From assembly GCA_021778975.1 (NCBI GenBank), contig JAJYBO010000132.1, positions 1-7,881 on the forward strand: a stretch of 7,881 nucleotides of DNA, read 5' to 3'. Both the position numbers and the translations under genes were made by a program. Positions 7,151 to 7,881 of the stretch are shown here, piece by piece. Each line of letters starts with the position of its first letter. The stretch's first letter is position 1. The DNA is from Deltaproteobacteria bacterium. GTDB taxonomy: Bacteria; Desulfobacterota; Desulfobacteria; Desulfobacterales; Desulfatirhabdiaceae. The notes under the pieces are model-generated. The model had not been told where the DNA came from and ran no database searches. It worked only from the letters and a program-made list of their open reading frames with translations.

Positions 7151-7881
7151 TTAGAAGGGATCCAGTCTCAGGGTGGCTTGTATTTTGTCTCGCTGTACCG
7201 GATTTACCTGTGACGCATCCGCATAGTCCGGCCATTTTGCGACAACAGACCTCACTTCATTGATGATCTTTTCCGCACGCCCGCGTTTCATCGAAGCGCT
7301 GTTGGCGCACGCTTTGAAATCCTCCAGCGTAAACTCACTCCGTTTGCCATTCATCGTCATTTGATGGATCGATGTCCATTTTCCGTTCGGTTGATAGCTG
7401 TAGGTCATGTCAAACGCGGGTGAAAGTGACCAGTTTCCCGACCGGTCCATCAAAAAGGCAATGTTCTTTACGTGATCATCCTGGTTACGGGCAACGATAT
7501 TGAAAACCATCCGCCGAAACTGCTCCTCGATGGCGGCCATCGGCAATCCCAGCCGGCGGATTACCTGCAACGCCTGCTCGTAGCCGTATGCTCCCGCCTG
7601 GTTGAAATCATAATGCGCCATGGCGCAAAGCGACTGCATGTGCAGCTTGCCTCCGCCGTCCAACCGGTCGAACCGCTTCGTCATGAAATGGCGGCGTCCA
7701 TTTTCCTCGAACAGGTGGCGCGGACTCATGGTGATCCCCGCGTCTGTCGCCATTCTGTAATAGGCATACTCAATGGCGCCGTATCCTTTTGGGTCATCCA
7801 GTTCCTTATCCTTGTTGCCGCTGACCCCGTCGAACTTCATCAGCCAGTACTCAAACCCGCTGTCCGCCTTCACCTGCCCTG
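7151..7881 (-). CDS. HipA-family serine/threonine kinase (type II toxin-antitoxin toxin), N-terminal part outside window
   Basis: The frame stays open to the right edge: codons for G and Q precede the GTG at 7873. That GTG is therefore probably an internal valine, and about half of a typical 410-440 residue HipA is missing. Counting from the GTG as residue 1, the visible C-terminal kinase part shows YWLMKFDG (9-16, presumed ATP-contacting strand with the lysine), MTKRFDR (64-70), NQDDHVKN (130-137) and FDMTYS (154-159). In E. coli HipA the matching NTDAHAKN and LYD motifs hold catalytic D309 and metal-binding D332, so D132 and D155 should do the same here. In E. coli HipA phosphorylates glutamyl-tRNA synthetase and causes growth arrest; the substrate here is unknown. 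A HipB-like antitoxin would be expected beyond the right edge but cannot be seen. It converges on the thioesterase gene across 142 bases. Confidence 0.9.
   Translation of the reverse strand, partial: GQVKADSGFEYWLMKFDGVSGNKDKELDDPKGYGAIEYAYYRMATDAGITMSPRHLFEENGRRHFMTKRFDRLDGGGKLHMQSLCAMAHYDFNQAGAYGYEQALQVIRRLGLPMAAIEEQFRRMVFNIVARNQDDHVKNIAFLMDRSGNWSLSPAFDMTYSYQPNGKWTSIHQMTMNGKRSEFTLEDFKACANSASMKRGRAEKIINEVRSVVAKWPDYADASQVNPVQRDKIQATLRLDPF

Noticed and set aside
7012..7263. Small plus-strand frame of 83 codons just after the thioesterase (and a 65-codon one at 7016-7213).
   Set aside because: It overlaps the 3' end of the HipA-family gene by over 100 bases on the opposite strand, has no clear ribosome binding site that I can see, and resembles nothing known.
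7871..7873. GTG as the start codon of the HipA-family gene.
   Set aside because: The frame stays open upstream to the edge with in-frame G and Q codons, and a start here would remove the whole N-terminal half typical of HipA. It is better read as an internal valine of a gene cut by the window.

Overview
The window reads as a bacterial chromosomal segment of mostly housekeeping content with one accessory gene at its right edge. It carries five protein genes. Three lie head to tail on the minus strand (guaB, then dnaE, then manC, running right to left). A small hotdog thioesterase is transcribed divergently from guaB on the plus strand. A HipA-family kinase/toxin on the minus strand is cut by the right edge and converges on the thioesterase. 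I see no tRNA, rRNA, CRISPR array, insertion sequence or origin.

Organism: DnaE and IMP dehydrogenase are typical Gram-negative types and base composition is moderate. The avoidance of UUA, CUA and UCA codons in dnaE agrees with this. The combination feels like a sulfate-reducing Desulfobacterota (former Deltaproteobacteria), but that is an impression from family resemblance, not a demonstrated placement.

Layout: (1) 1-1348, minus: manC, GDP-mannose pyrophosphorylase, 449 codons visible, with its 3' end outside the window. (2) 1384-4902, minus: dnaE, replicative DNA polymerase alpha subunit, complete. (3) 4928-6391, minus: guaB, IMP dehydrogenase, complete. (4) 6392-6591: a 200-base AT-rich divergent intergenic region holding the guaB Shine-Dalgarno, a weak candidate guaB promoter and two small inverted repeats. 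(5) 6592-7008, plus: PaaI-like thioesterase. (6) 7009-7150: a convergent gap with two weak hairpins that could act as terminators. (7) 7151-7881, minus: HipA-family protein, C-terminal kinase part only.

How the genes fit together: gaps of 25 bases (guaB-dnaE) and 35 bases (dnaE-manC) suggest one transcription unit. IMP dehydrogenase commits IMP to guanine nucleotides. DnaE uses dGTP with the other dNTPs. ManC spends GTP to make GDP-mannose for surface polysaccharide. The guanine-nucleotide link is suggestive but inferred.

The most notable molecular observation is that the C-terminal cupin (phosphomannose isomerase) domain of ManC has lost its metal-binding histidines. The protein is therefore predicted to be a pyrophosphorylase only. 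By contrast, the PHP domain of DnaE keeps a full set of metal ligands. I did not find a convincing undescribed multi-gene system here.
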